Of a stretch of 64,000 nucleotides of DNA, positions 8,064-17,074 are shown one piece after another. How positions within the stretch are numbered: position 1 is the first letter of the stretch; each line of letters opens with the position of its first letter. The DNA lies in contig JAYRKL010000004.1 in assembly GCA_041905795.1 (NCBI GenBank), positions 124,001 to 188,000 of the forward strand, read 5' to 3'. This DNA comes from SHVO01 sp041905795 (GTDB lineage Bacteria; Pseudomonadota; Alphaproteobacteria; Rhodospirillales; Rhodospirillaceae). The notes beneath the pieces were generated by a model that ran no database searches, had not been told where the DNA came from, and saw nothing but the letters and a program-made list of their open reading frames with translations. Position numbers and translations under genes: made by a program.

Positions 8064-10427
8064 TTACTGGAATCTCTGGCCGAAATTGATACGGAAATGA
8101 GTCTTACGGTCAAACGGCTGGGCGCCGATGATGAACAAGGCGTAGTCGACCGAGATCACGCCGACCGGTGATTTCCAGTCGAAGCCGAACCCGGCGGAAC
8201 CGCGCGGCTTGGTGCTGTAGAGCACCGACACCGTGCTGGAATTGAGGATCGATTTGGGCGGCCCGATGATGCCCCAGTCGGTGAACAGGCGGGTCTTGAT
8301 GCCGACGTCCTGCGGCAGGCCCAGCGGCACGCGCAGTTCGACGTTGCCGGTGACCATCCAGTCACCGCCGAGCGCGTCGCCGGTCGAGGCGTCGCGCGGG
8401 CTCGCGCCGTAATCCTCGAAGCCGCGCAGGGACTGACCGCCCAGCTGCGAGCGCTGGTAGATCTTCACGTCCTGGCCGAGGCCGACGATGTAGACGCCCG
8501 ACGCGCCCGCGGAGATGATCCAGCCGTCGAACGGCATGGTGTAGATGGCGCCGCCGAGGCCGCCGCGCACGAAGCGCTGGTCGCCGCCGAGGCCGGCGAG
8601 GTCGCTGTTGAGGGCGATGAAGTAGCCGCGGGTCGGCTCGATGATGTTGTTGCGGCGGTCGAAGGTGGTGACCTGCGAGACCTGCGACAGGAACGACGAC
8701 CCCGCCTGTTCGCGCACGTACTGCGAGGTGGCGGTGGTCAGGCCCGACAGGCTCTGCAGGAAGGCCTGATAATTGAAGCGCTGGTACAGGTACTCGTTGT
8801 ACTGGAAGCCGATCCGCGCCGTACCGCCGTAGGTGTTGGAGGTGTAGCCGGTGTACTGGCTGTAGTCCTGCTTGCTCGCCACCAGGTCGAAGCCCGCCAC
8901 CACACGGCGGTCCTGGAAGTAGGGATTGGTGTAGCTGAGGCTCACCTGGCTCTGCTGCTGGGCGATCGAGAGGTTGGCGCTGATGGCGTTGCCGGTGCCC
9001 AGGAGGTTGCGCTGGGAGACGCCGACGTCGAACAGGGCGCCGGACGCGCTCGAATAACCCACACCGAACTGGATTTCGCCGGTGTTGTCCTCCTCGACCT
9101 TGACCTTGAGGATGGTGCGGTCGGGATAGGTTTCCGAACGGACGTTGTCGATGGTCACCCCGGTCTCTTCCTTGAAGAAGCCGAGGTTCTGCAGACGCTC
9201 CTTCGAGCGGCGCACTTTGGCGGTGTTGAAGGCGTCGCCTTCCGCCAGGATCATCTCGCGGCGCAGGACCTTGTCGACGGTGACGTTGTTGCCGGTGATG
9301 TCGATGCGTTCGACGAACACGCGCGGGCCTTCGCGCACATGGAAGGTCTCGGCGATGGTCTTGGTCTCGGGGTCTTTCTGCACCTGGGGCGAGACGTCGA
9401 CGAAGGCATAGCCCGAAGCCCCCGCCGCGTCGGTGATGGCGTCGACCGTATCTTCGATCTGCTTGGCGTTGAACCAGTCGCCGGCCTGCGGGATGACCGC
9501 GCGCTGGAGGTTCTCCTTGGGCACGTCCTTGATCTGGACGTCGAGGTCGACCTTGGCGAGTTTGTAGCGGGGACCTTCCTTGATGGTGAAGGTCATGTAG
9601 AAGTTTTCGCGGTTGGGCGCCAGTTCGGCCACCGACGAGATCACCTCGAAGTCGGCGAAACCGTTCTGCAGGTAGTGGCGGCGCAGGAGTTCGCGGTCAT
9701 AGTTCATGCGGTCGGGATCGTAGGTGTCCGACGACGAGAAGATACGCCACCAGCGCTCCTCGCGAGTCTGGATCACGGCATGCAGGTCGCCGTCGTTATA
9801 GCTGTCGTTGCCGACGAAATTGATGGTGCGCACATACGTGGGCTGGCCTTCGGTGATCTCGAAGGCGACATCGACGCGGTTCTGCGGCAGCTCGATGACC
9901 TTGGGCTCGACGCGGGCGGCGAAGCGGCCCTTGCGGCGGTAAAGCTCGAGGATCTTCTCGACGTCCTGCTGGACCTTGGTGCGGGTGTAGACGACGCGGG
10001 CACGCAGCTGGATCTCGGGCGTGATGGCGTCGTCCTTGATCTTGTTGTTGCCCTCGATCTGGACGCGGTTGACGATCGGGTTCTCGACCACGCGCACCAG
10101 CAGTGTGGACCCCTGGCGCGAGATCGACACGTCGGCGAACAGGCTGGTGGCGAACAGGTTCTTGATCGAACGGTCGATGCGCGCCGGGTCGAAGGTGTCG
10201 CCTTCGCGCACCGTCAGGTAGGTGCGGATGGTGGCGGGCTCGACGCGCTGGTTACCCTGGACGGCGATGATCTCGATCAGGTCGGTGTCGCTCTGGGCAA
10301 ACGCGCGGCCCATGGGCGTGAAGGCGGGCGCGGCGAACGCGGCCAGCGCCGCAACCATGAACACGGCGAACAGACGCATCGTGTTTGCGCGAACCAAAGC
10401 ACCAACCAAGCGGGCCCCCAACGTCAT
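8064..10427 (-). CDS. bamA: Outer membrane protein assembly factor BamA
   Basis: A 787-aa Omp85 protein, the core of the beta-barrel assembly machine. A signal peptide (about residues 1-46) is followed by POTRA domains from IEIIAVQGNQRVEPATIRTYL and then a C-terminal 16-strand barrel. Lid-loop and barrel marks include RGFEDYGASPRD and a late GSAGFGFDWKSPVGVISVDYAL. ATG 10427 is preferred over a TTG one codon earlier; ATG 10379 would give a shorter signal peptide. The chain ends NFGQRFQ, with one Gln after the usual terminal aromatic residue of the beta-signal. It lies between rseP and skp. Confidence 0.95.
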   Translation of the reverse strand: MTLGARLVGALVRANTMRLFAVFMVAALAAFAAPAFTPMGRAFAQSDTDLIEIIAVQGNQRVEPATIRTYLTVREGDTFDPARIDRSIKNLFATSLFADVSISRQGSTLLVRVVENPIVNRVQIEGNNKIKDDAITPEIQLRARVVYTRTKVQQDVEKILELYRRKGRFAARVEPKVIELPQNRVDVAFEITEGQPTYVRTINFVGNDSYNDGDLHAVIQTREERWWRIFSSSDTYDPDRMNYDRELLRRHYLQNGFADFEVISSVAELAPNRENFYMTFTIKEGPRYKLAKVDLDVQIKDVPKENLQRAVIPQAGDWFNAKQIEDTVDAITDAAGASGYAFVDVSPQVQKDPETKTIAETFHVREGPRVFVERIDITGNNVTVDKVLRREMILAEGDAFNTAKVRRSKERLQNLGFFKEETGVTIDNVRSETYPDRTILKVKVEEDNTGEIQFGVGYSSASGALFDVGVSQRNLLGTGNAISANLSIAQQQSQVSLSYTNPYFQDRRVVAGFDLVASKQDYSQYTGYTSNTYGGTARIGFQYNEYLYQRFNYQAFLQSLSGLTTATSQYVREQAGSSFLSQVSQVTTFDRRNNIIEPTRGYFIALNSDLAGLGGDQRFVRGGLGGAIYTMPFDGWIISAGASGVYIVGLGQDVKIYQRSQLGGQSLRGFEDYGASPRDASTGDALGGDWMVTGNVELRVPLGLPQDVGIKTRLFTDWGIIGPPKSILNSSTVSVLYSTKPRGSAGFGFDWKSPVGVISVDYALFIIGAQPFDRKTHFRINFGQRFQ

Positions 10428-10474
10428 CAACTGTTCTCAGCTCTCAAATCTGCCCGATGTGGTGTAAGGCGGGA

Positions 10475-11650
10475 TCACAAATGAACGATGTCGTTCCAGC
10501 TGACAAACAGCATCAGCGCGAGAACGAGAGCCAATCCGACGCGTAATCCCCATTCCTGCGCCCTCTCTGAAAGCGGGCGGCCGCGCGCGGCTTCGATGGC
10601 GTAAAACAACAGGTGTCCGCCGTCAAGCAGCGGCACCGGGAAAAGATTGATAAACCCCAAGTTTAAGGAGAGAATCGCCAGGAAAATGATGAACCCGGCG
10701 GCCCCGGTTTTGGCGGCCTGACCCGAGTATTTCGCGATCCGGATCGGCCCCCCCAGATCCTCGGTCCCGCGGGTCCCGGCCACGATCTGGCCCAGGGCGA
10801 CGGTGGTGCCCCTTACAATCTCGTAAGTTTGGCTGGCGGACTCACCCAGGGCCGTGACCGGGTTCAGCTCCTTGTAGCGGGTCTCGCCGGTCGAGGTGAT
10901 GCCGAGCAGGTAAACCTTGGTCTCGTTGCCGAAGCTGTCCTTGGTCACGCTCTGGCGCGGGGTCACCGACAGGGTCAGTTCCTCCTGCCCGCGGCGGATG
11001 GCCACGTCCATGGGCGCACCGGTGGACAGCTGGATGATGCTGCGGATGTCCTCGAAGCGCTCGACCGCCTGACGGTCGATGCTTAAGACCCGGTCCTCGG
11101 ACATCAGGCCCGCGGCGGCGGCGGCCGAGTTTTCCTGAACCTGTCCGATCACCGGCTCGGTGATGGGCCGGCCCACGATCATGAAGGTCACCCAGAACAC
11201 CAGGATGGCGAACAGAAAATTCACCGCCGGCCCTGCGAAGGCGATGGCCGCGCGCTGCCCAACGGTCTTGTGCTTGAAAGAGACTTTCTTCTCCTCTTCG
11301 GTCAGCTCGCGCGGCTCGCTCTCTGCTGTAACGGCCGAGGAGCCGTTTTCCTGCGCGCCGGCTTTGCCGCCCTCAGCCACTTTGCCGCCTTCCACGGCTT
11401 GCATGGTCTCGGCTTCGCCGAACATCTTCACGTAGCCGCCGAGCGGGATCAGGCTGAACTTCCAGCGCGTGCCGAGCTTGTCGGTATATCCGAACAGTTC
11501 GGGCCCGAAGCCGATGGAGAAGGCCTGGCAGCGCACGCCGTTGCGGCGCGCCACCCAGAAATGGCCGAACTCGTGCACGAACACCACGACGGTGAGCGCC
11601 ACGAGGAAGCTCGCGAGGGTAAAGGGGACGCCAAACAACTGTTCAATCAC
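10475..11650 (-). CDS. rseP: Site-2 (RIP) zinc metalloprotease RseP
   Basis: A 391-aa membrane-embedded protease that cleaves anti-sigma factors or signal peptides within the inner membrane. The zinc ligands are in HEFGH (residues 26-30), the third ligand in the C-terminal PVPLLDGGH. One PDZ domain is visible (GQVQENSAAAAAGLMSEDRVLSIDRQAVERFEDI). A Gly/Glu-rich stretch of roughly 35 residues (about 84-120) sits before FKHKTVGQRAAIAFAGPAVN. It lies between dxr and bamA, the normal order. Confidence 0.95.
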   Translation of the reverse strand: MIEQLFGVPFTLASFLVALTVVVFVHEFGHFWVARRNGVRCQAFSIGFGPELFGYTDKLGTRWKFSLIPLGGYVKMFGEAETMQAVEGGKVAEGGKAGAQENGSSAVTAESEPRELTEEEKKVSFKHKTVGQRAAIAFAGPAVNFLFAILVFWVTFMIVGRPITEPVIGQVQENSAAAAAGLMSEDRVLSIDRQAVERFEDIRSIIQLSTGAPMDVAIRRGQEELTLSVTPRQSVTKDSFGNETKVYLLGITSTGETRYKELNPVTALGESASQTYEIVRGTTVALGQIVAGTRGTEDLGGPIRIAKYSGQAAKTGAAGFIIFLAILSLNLGFINLFPVPLLDGGHLLFYAIEAARGRPLSERAQEWGLRVGLALVLALMLFVSWNDIVHL

Positions 11651-11698
11651 GTCGCGGTCTCTCCAGGTTGGTCCCCATTGAACATAAGTCCCCCATGG

Positions 11699-12859
11699 CT
11701 ATTCCGCCGCGGCCTTGCGCGAGGCGTCACGGGCGGCCGCCCGCGCCTCCTCGTCCACCGCCAGGATGTCGTCGAGGGTCGCGAGCCTGCGGCTCGCCAC
11801 GCGCGCCAAGGTGTGCTCGACGATTGCGGCAATCTCAAGGAATCCGATCTCGCCGGCGAGGAAGCGCGCCACCGCCACTTCGTTGGCGGCGTTGAGGATG
11901 GTGGGCGCCGCCCCGCCCGCCGCCAGCGCTTCCTGGGCCAGGCGCAAGGCCGGGAACCGCGCGAGGTCGGGCGCCTCGAAGGTGAGCGAGCCCAGCTTGG
12001 CCAGATCCAGCCGCGCGGTCGGGGCCTCGAGGCGCCTGGGCCAGCCCAGGGTGTAGGCGATGGGCGTGCGCATGTCGGGCGTGCCGAGCTGGGCCAGCAC
12101 CGACCCGTCGGCATATTCCACCATGCTGTGGATCACCGACTGGGGGTGCACCAGCACCTCGATCTGCCGGGGTGTCAGGCGGAACAGGTGATGGGCCTCG
12201 ATCACCTCGAGGCCCTTGTTCATCATGGTGGCGCTGTCGACCGAGATCTTGGCGCCCATCGACCAGTTGGGGTGGGCCACCGCCTGCGCCGGCGTGACGC
12301 CGCGCATGTCGGACGCGGCCATGGTCCGGAACGGCCCGCCCGAGGCGGTCAGGATGATCTTGGTGACCTTCTCGTGCTGGTCGAAATCGAACACCTGGAA
12401 GATCGCGTTATGCTCCGAGTCCACCGGCAGCAGGGTGGCGTTATGGCGCGCCACCGCGGCCATGAAGATGTCGCCGGCGCTGACCAGGCATTCCTTGTTC
12501 GCCAGAGCCACCGTCGCGCCCCGCTCCACCGCGGCCAGGGTCGGCTTCAGGCCGGCGGCGCCGACGATGGCCGCCATCACCCAATCGGCGTCGCGGCGCG
12601 CGGCCGCGCATACGGCCTCATCGCCGGCTTCGACCGCGATCCCGGTGCCGGCCAAAGCCGCCTTCAGCGCGCCGTAGCCGCTGCGGTCCGCCAGGGCCAC
12701 CATCTCGGGCTTCAGGGATTTCGCCTGGGTGGCCAGCTTTTCCCAATTGCTGTGCGCGGTCAGCGCCACCACCCGGTAGGCGCCGCGGTTGCGGTTCACC
12801 AGGTCGAGGGTGGACTCACCCACCGACCCCGTGGATCCCAGAATGGTTATCCGCCGCAC
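11699..12859 (-). CDS. dxr: 1-deoxy-D-xylulose 5-phosphate reductoisomerase
   Basis: A 386-aa enzyme converting DXP to MEP with NADPH in the non-mevalonate isoprenoid pathway. The N-terminal NADPH-binding loop is ITILGSTGSVGESTLDL. The metal and substrate region is LPVDSEHNAIFQ, followed by TASGGPFR, HPNWSMGAKISVDSATMMNKGLEVIEAHHLF and HPQSVIHSMVEYADGS. Length is typical. It shares the uppS-cdsA-dxr-rseP block that feeds undecaprenyl phosphate and envelope synthesis. Confidence 0.96.
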   Translation of the reverse strand: MRRITILGSTGSVGESTLDLVNRNRGAYRVVALTAHSNWEKLATQAKSLKPEMVALADRSGYGALKAALAGTGIAVEAGDEAVCAAARRDADWVMAAIVGAAGLKPTLAAVERGATVALANKECLVSAGDIFMAAVARHNATLLPVDSEHNAIFQVFDFDQHEKVTKIILTASGGPFRTMAASDMRGVTPAQAVAHPNWSMGAKISVDSATMMNKGLEVIEAHHLFRLTPRQIEVLVHPQSVIHSMVEYADGSVLAQLGTPDMRTPIAYTLGWPRRLEAPTARLDLAKLGSLTFEAPDLARFPALRLAQEALAAGGAAPTILNAANEVAVARFLAGEIGFLEIAAIVEHTLARVASRRLATLDDILAVDEEARAAARDASRKAAAE

Positions 12860-12980
12860 GTGGTTATCCCCCGCCTCGTCATGCGCGTGTTACAGGCCGC
12901 ATTCGTTAATCCCTGCCCTTTATCGGGTGGGCCCGCAACGCCTCGCACCAGGTCCCGTTCCAGACCGGTCAAAGCCGCGC

Positions 12981-13766
12981 TCACCAGTGTTGCACTCCGC
13001 CGCCCAGAATAACGCAAAAAACCGCGGCAAAAGGGGCGGCGGCCCACAGTCCGTCGAAGCGGTCCATCAATCCGCCGTGACCTGGAATCAGGGCCCCGGA
13101 GTCCTTTACGTCATAGCGCCTTTTTAGCGAAGATTCAAAGAGATCGCCTGCCTGGCTGATAACTGACAATAACGCGGCAATGGCCGCTATCTGGGGCACG
13201 AACACCCCCTGGTAAACCCAGTACACACCGGAACTGGCAATCACCGCCCAAATCAACCCGCCCACGGCCCCGGACCAGGTCTTTTTGGGGCTGACCGCGG
13301 GGGCCAATTTGGGGCCGCCAATGAGCCGGCCGCAGATATAGGCGCCGATGTCCGTGGCCCAGATCACCGCCAGCAGCCAGAACACCGACCGGGCCCCGCC
13401 CACGTCCATGACATAGAGCAGCGACAGGGCCGGCAGCAGCACATAGGGCACGGCGATCTGGGCGACGTGGCGCTCCTTCCGGCCGGCCATGTTGTCCGAG
13501 AGGATGGCGCCCAGCCCGGCCGCCGCCCCGATCAGCAGGCCGGCGGTGGCCGAATGAAAGGTCATGGCCAGGACCGCGACCACGATGCCGCCGATGGTCA
13601 GGGCCTGGCGCTTGGGGCCGGCCTTCCCGTCCATCCGCAGGAACTCGTAGGCCATGATGCCGGCGATGGCCGCCACCATGACGTGGAAGAACGGCTTCTC
13701 CCAGTATACCAGGGCCAGGAACAGGGGGGCGAGGACCACCCCCGAGGCAACGCGAGTCCAGAACAT
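12981..13766 (-). CDS. cdsA: Phosphatidate cytidylyltransferase
   Basis: A 261-aa integral membrane enzyme making CDP-diacylglycerol for phospholipid synthesis. It has about seven or eight hydrophobic segments. The family signature is near the C-terminus: SSLKRRYDVKDSG followed by LIPGHGGLMDRFDG. It begins 13 nt after uppS. A 121-bp gap to dxr holds no obvious gene or terminator. Confidence 0.94.
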   Translation of the reverse strand: MFWTRVASGVVLAPLFLALVYWEKPFFHVMVAAIAGIMAYEFLRMDGKAGPKRQALTIGGIVVAVLAMTFHSATAGLLIGAAAGLGAILSDNMAGRKERHVAQIAVPYVLLPALSLLYVMDVGGARSVFWLLAVIWATDIGAYICGRLIGGPKLAPAVSPKKTWSGAVGGLIWAVIASSGVYWVYQGVFVPQIAAIAALLSVISQAGDLFESSLKRRYDVKDSGALIPGHGGLMDRFDGLWAAAPFAAVFCVILGGGVQHW

Positions 13767-13779
13767 GCGAGGATTCTAG

Positions 13780-14547
13780 TTACGAGGTAACCGCGCCGTA
13801 GCGCCGGTCGCGGGAGCGGAAGGTGGCGATGGCGGCCTCCAACTCGGCGGCGCCGAAGTCGGGCCACAGGGTGTCGGTGAACACCAGCTCGGTGTAGGCC
13901 AATTGCCACAACAGGAAATTGCTGATGCGCTGCTCGCCGGAGGTGCGGATCAGGAGATCCGGGTCGGGGATGTCGGCGGTGAACAGCGAAGCCCCGAAGG
14001 CGGCCTCGTCGATGTCCCCGGCCTCGATCTTCCCGTCGGCGCATTCCTGCGCGAGCTTGCGCGCCGCGGCCACGATCTCCTGCCGGCTGCCGTAGGACAG
14101 CGCGATGGTCAGGATCATGCGGGTGTTGGCCGCGGTGCGGGCCTCGGCGCCCTCGATGAGTTTCACGGTGTCCGGCGGCAGACGTTCCCGGTCGCCGATA
14201 ACGCGAAGACGGATGCCGTTGCCGTGAAGTTCCGCGAGTTCGTTCTCGAGGTAATAGCGCAACAGGCCGAACAGGTCCTTCACTTCGCTCTCGGGCCGCT
14301 GCCAGTTCTCCGATGAGAACCCGAACAGGGTGAGATAGGAAATGCCGAGGTTGCCGGCGCTCTTGATCACGCGTTTAACGGCATCGGCGCCGCGCTTGTG
14401 GCCGGCCGAGCGCGGCAGCCCCCGCGCCTTCGCCCAACGGCCGTTGCCGTCCATGATGATGGCGACATGGACAGGCCCTGCGGGTCCTGTCTTGCCGGAG
14501 GCAAGCGAACCTTGGTCGGTCAGCCTCTGGGCGGGTTCCGCCGGCAT
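13780..14547 (-). CDS. uppS: Undecaprenyl diphosphate synthase (cis-prenyltransferase)
   Basis: A 255-aa enzyme adding eight isopentenyl units to farnesyl diphosphate to make the C55 carrier. The catalytic Asp is in HVAIIMDGNGRWAKARG. SAGHKRGADAV, LTLFGFSSENWQRP and the C-terminal DPDLLIRTSGEQRISNFLLWQLAYTEL are all conserved. The first 25 residues are extra and probably disordered. It lies 14 nt downstream of frr. Confidence 0.96.
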   Translation of the reverse strand: MPAEPAQRLTDQGSLASGKTGPAGPVHVAIIMDGNGRWAKARGLPRSAGHKRGADAVKRVIKSAGNLGISYLTLFGFSSENWQRPESEVKDLFGLLRYYLENELAELHGNGIRLRVIGDRERLPPDTVKLIEGAEARTAANTRMILTIALSYGSRQEIVAAARKLAQECADGKIEAGDIDEAAFGASLFTADIPDPDLLIRTSGEQRISNFLLWQLAYTELVFTDTLWPDFGAAELEAAIATFRSRDRRYGAVTS

Positions 14548-14561
14548 CAGTCCCCTGTTTC

Positions 14562-15125
14562 CTAAACCTGCGTGATTTCCTGCTCTTTGTGCTTCAAGGC
14601 CTCGTCGACCTTGGCGATGTACTGGTCGGTCATCTTCTGGATCTCTTCGCCGTACTTGCGGTGGTCGTCCTGGGAGATGACGTGATCCTTCTCCAGCTTC
14701 TTCAGCACTTCGTTGCCGTCGCGGCGCACGTTGCGGATGGCGACGCGGGCGTTCTCGGCGTACTTGTGCGCGACCTTGGTGAGTTCGGTGCGGCGCTCGG
14801 CGGTCAAGGGCGGGATCGGCACGCGGATCAGGGTGCCGTCGGCCATGGGATTGAGGCCGAGGTTGGCTTCACGGATGCCCTTCTCCACCGCCTTGGCCAG
14901 CCCTTTGTCCCACACCGACACCGACAGCAGGCGCGGCTCCGGCACCGACACCGAGGCGCACTGGTTGAGCGGCATCTTGGCGCCGTAGGCTTCCACCGTC
15001 ACATTCTCGAGCAGCGAGGTCGAGGCGCGCCCGGTGCGCAGGCCGGAGAATTCCTTCCTGGCGTGCTCGACGCTCACATCCATCTTGTGCTGAACGTCTT
15101 TCTTCAGCTCGGCGTAGGTCTTCAT
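14562..15125 (-). CDS. frr: Ribosome recycling factor
   Basis: A 187-aa RRF, which splits post-termination ribosomes with EF-G. The three-helix bundle is recognisable from FSGLRTGRASTSLLENVTVEAYG, the PEPRLLSVSVWDKG segment of the small domain and IRVPIPPLTAERRTELTKVAHKYAENARVAIRNVRRDG. Length matches the family. It follows pyrH by 41 nt. Confidence 0.97.
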   Translation of the reverse strand: MKTYAELKKDVQHKMDVSVEHARKEFSGLRTGRASTSLLENVTVEAYGAKMPLNQCASVSVPEPRLLSVSVWDKGLAKAVEKGIREANLGLNPMADGTLIRVPIPPLTAERRTELTKVAHKYAENARVAIRNVRRDGNEVLKKLEKDHVISQDDHRKYGEEIQKMTDQYIAKVDEALKHKEQEITQV

Positions 15126-15166
15126 ATCGTCCCACTCTCCCTAGAAACTGCTCAGGCTGTAAACTC

Positions 15167-15904
15167 TCAGGCCGCCTTGCTGGCGCCGGCGGCGATGACG
15201 GTGAACTTGCCCTTGCCGCCCAGCACATTGGCGATGGCGTTGGCCTCATGCATGTTGAAGACGACGATCGGCAGCTTGTTCTCGCGGGCCAAGGCAATCG
15301 CCGCGGTATCCATCACCTTGAGATCGTCGGCGATCACTTTGTCGAAAGTCAGGCGGTCATAGCGCACCGCGTTGGCGTCGCGTTTCGGATCGGCGTTGTA
15401 GACGCCATCCACCTGGGTGGCCTTGAGCAGCGCGTCGCAGTTCATCTCCACGGCACGCAAGGCCGCCGCGGTATCGGTGGTGAAGAACGGATTGCCGGTG
15501 CCGGCGGCGAAGATCACCACCCGGCCCTTTTCCATGTGCCGGACAGCGCGGCGGCGGATATAGGACTCGCTGATCTGCGACATGGCGATGGCCGACTGCA
15601 CGCGCGTCGGCACGCCGATGGATTCCAGGGCGTTCTGCACGGCGAGGCCGTTGATGACCGTGGCCAGCATGCCCATATAGTCGGCGGTAGTGCGGTCCAT
15701 ACCGTGGGCGGCGCCGGCGACGCCCCGGAAGATGTTGCCGCCGCCGATCACCACGCACACCTGGCGGCCGCCTTCGGTGACCAGCTTGAGGTCGCCCGCG
15801 ATCCTGAGCAGGGTCTCGTTATGGATGCCGTAAGGGCTCGGGCCCATCAGGCCCTCGCCGGAGATCTTCACCAGGATGCGTTTATAGGGAAGCGGCTCTG
15901 CCAT
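15167..15904 (-). CDS. pyrH: UMP kinase
   Basis: A 245-aa hexameric UMP kinase. The core starts YKRILVKISGEGLMG; VVIGGGNIFRG, MGMLATVING, GTGNPFFTTDTAAALRA and TQVDGVYNADPKRD are conserved. The reading frame stays open to 16000, but that extra part covers the tsf terminator. The ATG at 15904 gives the standard N-terminus and lies downstream of a GAGGACGGGA stretch. pyrH begins a transcription unit separated from tsf by a terminator. Confidence 0.96.
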   Translation of the reverse strand: MAEPLPYKRILVKISGEGLMGPSPYGIHNETLLRIAGDLKLVTEGGRQVCVVIGGGNIFRGVAGAAHGMDRTTADYMGMLATVINGLAVQNALESIGVPTRVQSAIAMSQISESYIRRRAVRHMEKGRVVIFAAGTGNPFFTTDTAAALRAVEMNCDALLKATQVDGVYNADPKRDANAVRYDRLTFDKVIADDLKVMDTAAIALARENKLPIVVFNMHEANAIANVLGGKGKFTVIAAGASKAA

Positions 15905-15944
15905 GGGGGTCGTTTCCCGTCCTCGAATGGTGTCTAAGCCTATG

Positions 15945-15973
15945 AAAAAAGGACGGTTTTGCCGTCCTTTTTT
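15945..15973 (-). terminator. Rho-independent terminator after tsf
   Basis: The stem GGACGG / CCGTCC (15951-15956, 15962-15967) is flanked by six A (15945-15950) and six T (15968-15973), so it could terminate on either strand. It ends the rpsB-tsf unit; some read-through could feed pyrH. Confidence 0.88.
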
Positions 15974-16034
15974 GAACTTACCCGGCGCGGCTGGCATCAT
16001 ATACCAAACCGCGCCGGGGGAAATGGAGAAAGCT

Positions 16035-16964
16035 CTATTTCGTGCCGGCGACCGAGGCCACTTCGGCGGCGAAATCGGTGGCTTCCTTCTGGATGCCTTC
16101 GCCCAGGCCGAAGCGGATGAAGCCCGCGAGCTTCACCGGCGCGCCGATGTCCTTGGCGGCCTTTTCGATGGCCTGAGAGACCTTGGACTTGTCGTCCATG
16201 ATGTAGGCCTGCTCCAGCAGCACCACTTCCTCGTAGAACTTGCGGGTGCTGCCCTGGACCATTTTCTCGATGATATCGGCCGGCTTGCCCGAGGCCGCGG
16301 CCTTCTCGCGGTAGATCGCCTGCTCGCGGGCGAGCACCGCCGGGTCGACGTCGGCGATCGACAGGGCCTGCGGGTTGGTGGCCGCCACATGCATGGCGAT
16401 CTGCTTGCCGAGGTCGCCGAGCTTGCCGGCGTCGCCGGTCGACTCAAGGGCCACCAGCACGCCGATCTTGCCCAGGCCGGGACGGATGGCGGTGTGGATG
16501 TAGGACGCGACCACGCCGGTATCGACGGCCAAGGCCGCCGCGCGGCGGATGGCCATGTTCTCGCCGATGGTGGCGATCAGGTGGGTGAGCTGCTCGGACA
16601 CCGTGCGGCTTTCGCCGGGGTGCGGCTGGCTCTTGAGCGCTTCGACGTCGCCCTTCACTTCCAGGGCGATCCTGGAGGCGACTTCGACGAAGTCCTGGAA
16701 CAGTATGTTGCGCGCGACGAAGTCGGTCTCGGCGTTGATTTCCACCGCCGCGCCGACGTTGCCCACGGTGGCGACGCCGACGAGGCCTTCGGCGGCCACG
16801 CGGCTGGACTTCTTGGCGGCCTGGGACAGGCCCTTCTTGCGCAGCCAGTCGATGGCCGCTTCCATATCGCCGTCGGTCTGGGCGAGCGCGGTTTTGCAAT
16901 CCATCATGCCCGCGCCGGTCTTTTCGCGCAGGTCTTTCACCATCTGTGCAGTGATCTGAGCCAT
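16035..16964 (-). CDS. tsf: Elongation factor Ts
   Basis: A 309-aa nucleotide exchange factor for EF-Tu. The N-terminal UBA-like domain is clear (VKDLREKTGAGMMDCKTALAQTDGDMEAAIDWLRKKGLSQAAKKS). The EF-Tu contact region includes VEINAETDFVARN. The core dimerisation and C-terminal domains follow. Length is normal. It is downstream of rpsB across a 110-bp gap that contains a strong hairpin. Confidence 0.97.
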   Translation of the reverse strand: MAQITAQMVKDLREKTGAGMMDCKTALAQTDGDMEAAIDWLRKKGLSQAAKKSSRVAAEGLVGVATVGNVGAAVEINAETDFVARNILFQDFVEVASRIALEVKGDVEALKSQPHPGESRTVSEQLTHLIATIGENMAIRRAAALAVDTGVVASYIHTAIRPGLGKIGVLVALESTGDAGKLGDLGKQIAMHVAATNPQALSIADVDPAVLAREQAIYREKAAASGKPADIIEKMVQGSTRKFYEEVVLLEQAYIMDDKSKVSQAIEKAAKDIGAPVKLAGFIRFGLGEGIQKEATDFAAEVASVAGTK

Positions 16965-16997
16965 GGAATCCTCGGGAATCCTCGAATATGGAGATAC

Positions 16998-17028
16998 GAG
17001 GCCGCGGGGGATCGACCCCCGCGGCCTC
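16998..17028 (-). promoter_or_regulatory. 13-bp perfect hairpin in the rpsB-tsf gap
   Basis: 16998-17010 (GAGGCCGCGGGGG) pairs with 17016-17028 around a 5-nt loop. No T-run follows in either direction, so it is better read as an attenuator, mRNA stabiliser or processing site between S2 and EF-Ts than as a full terminator. Confidence 0.7.
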
Positions 17029-17074
17029 AGTTTCGGTCGGTTCCGGCGCCGGAAGACAGCGCCGGGCTCTGAAA

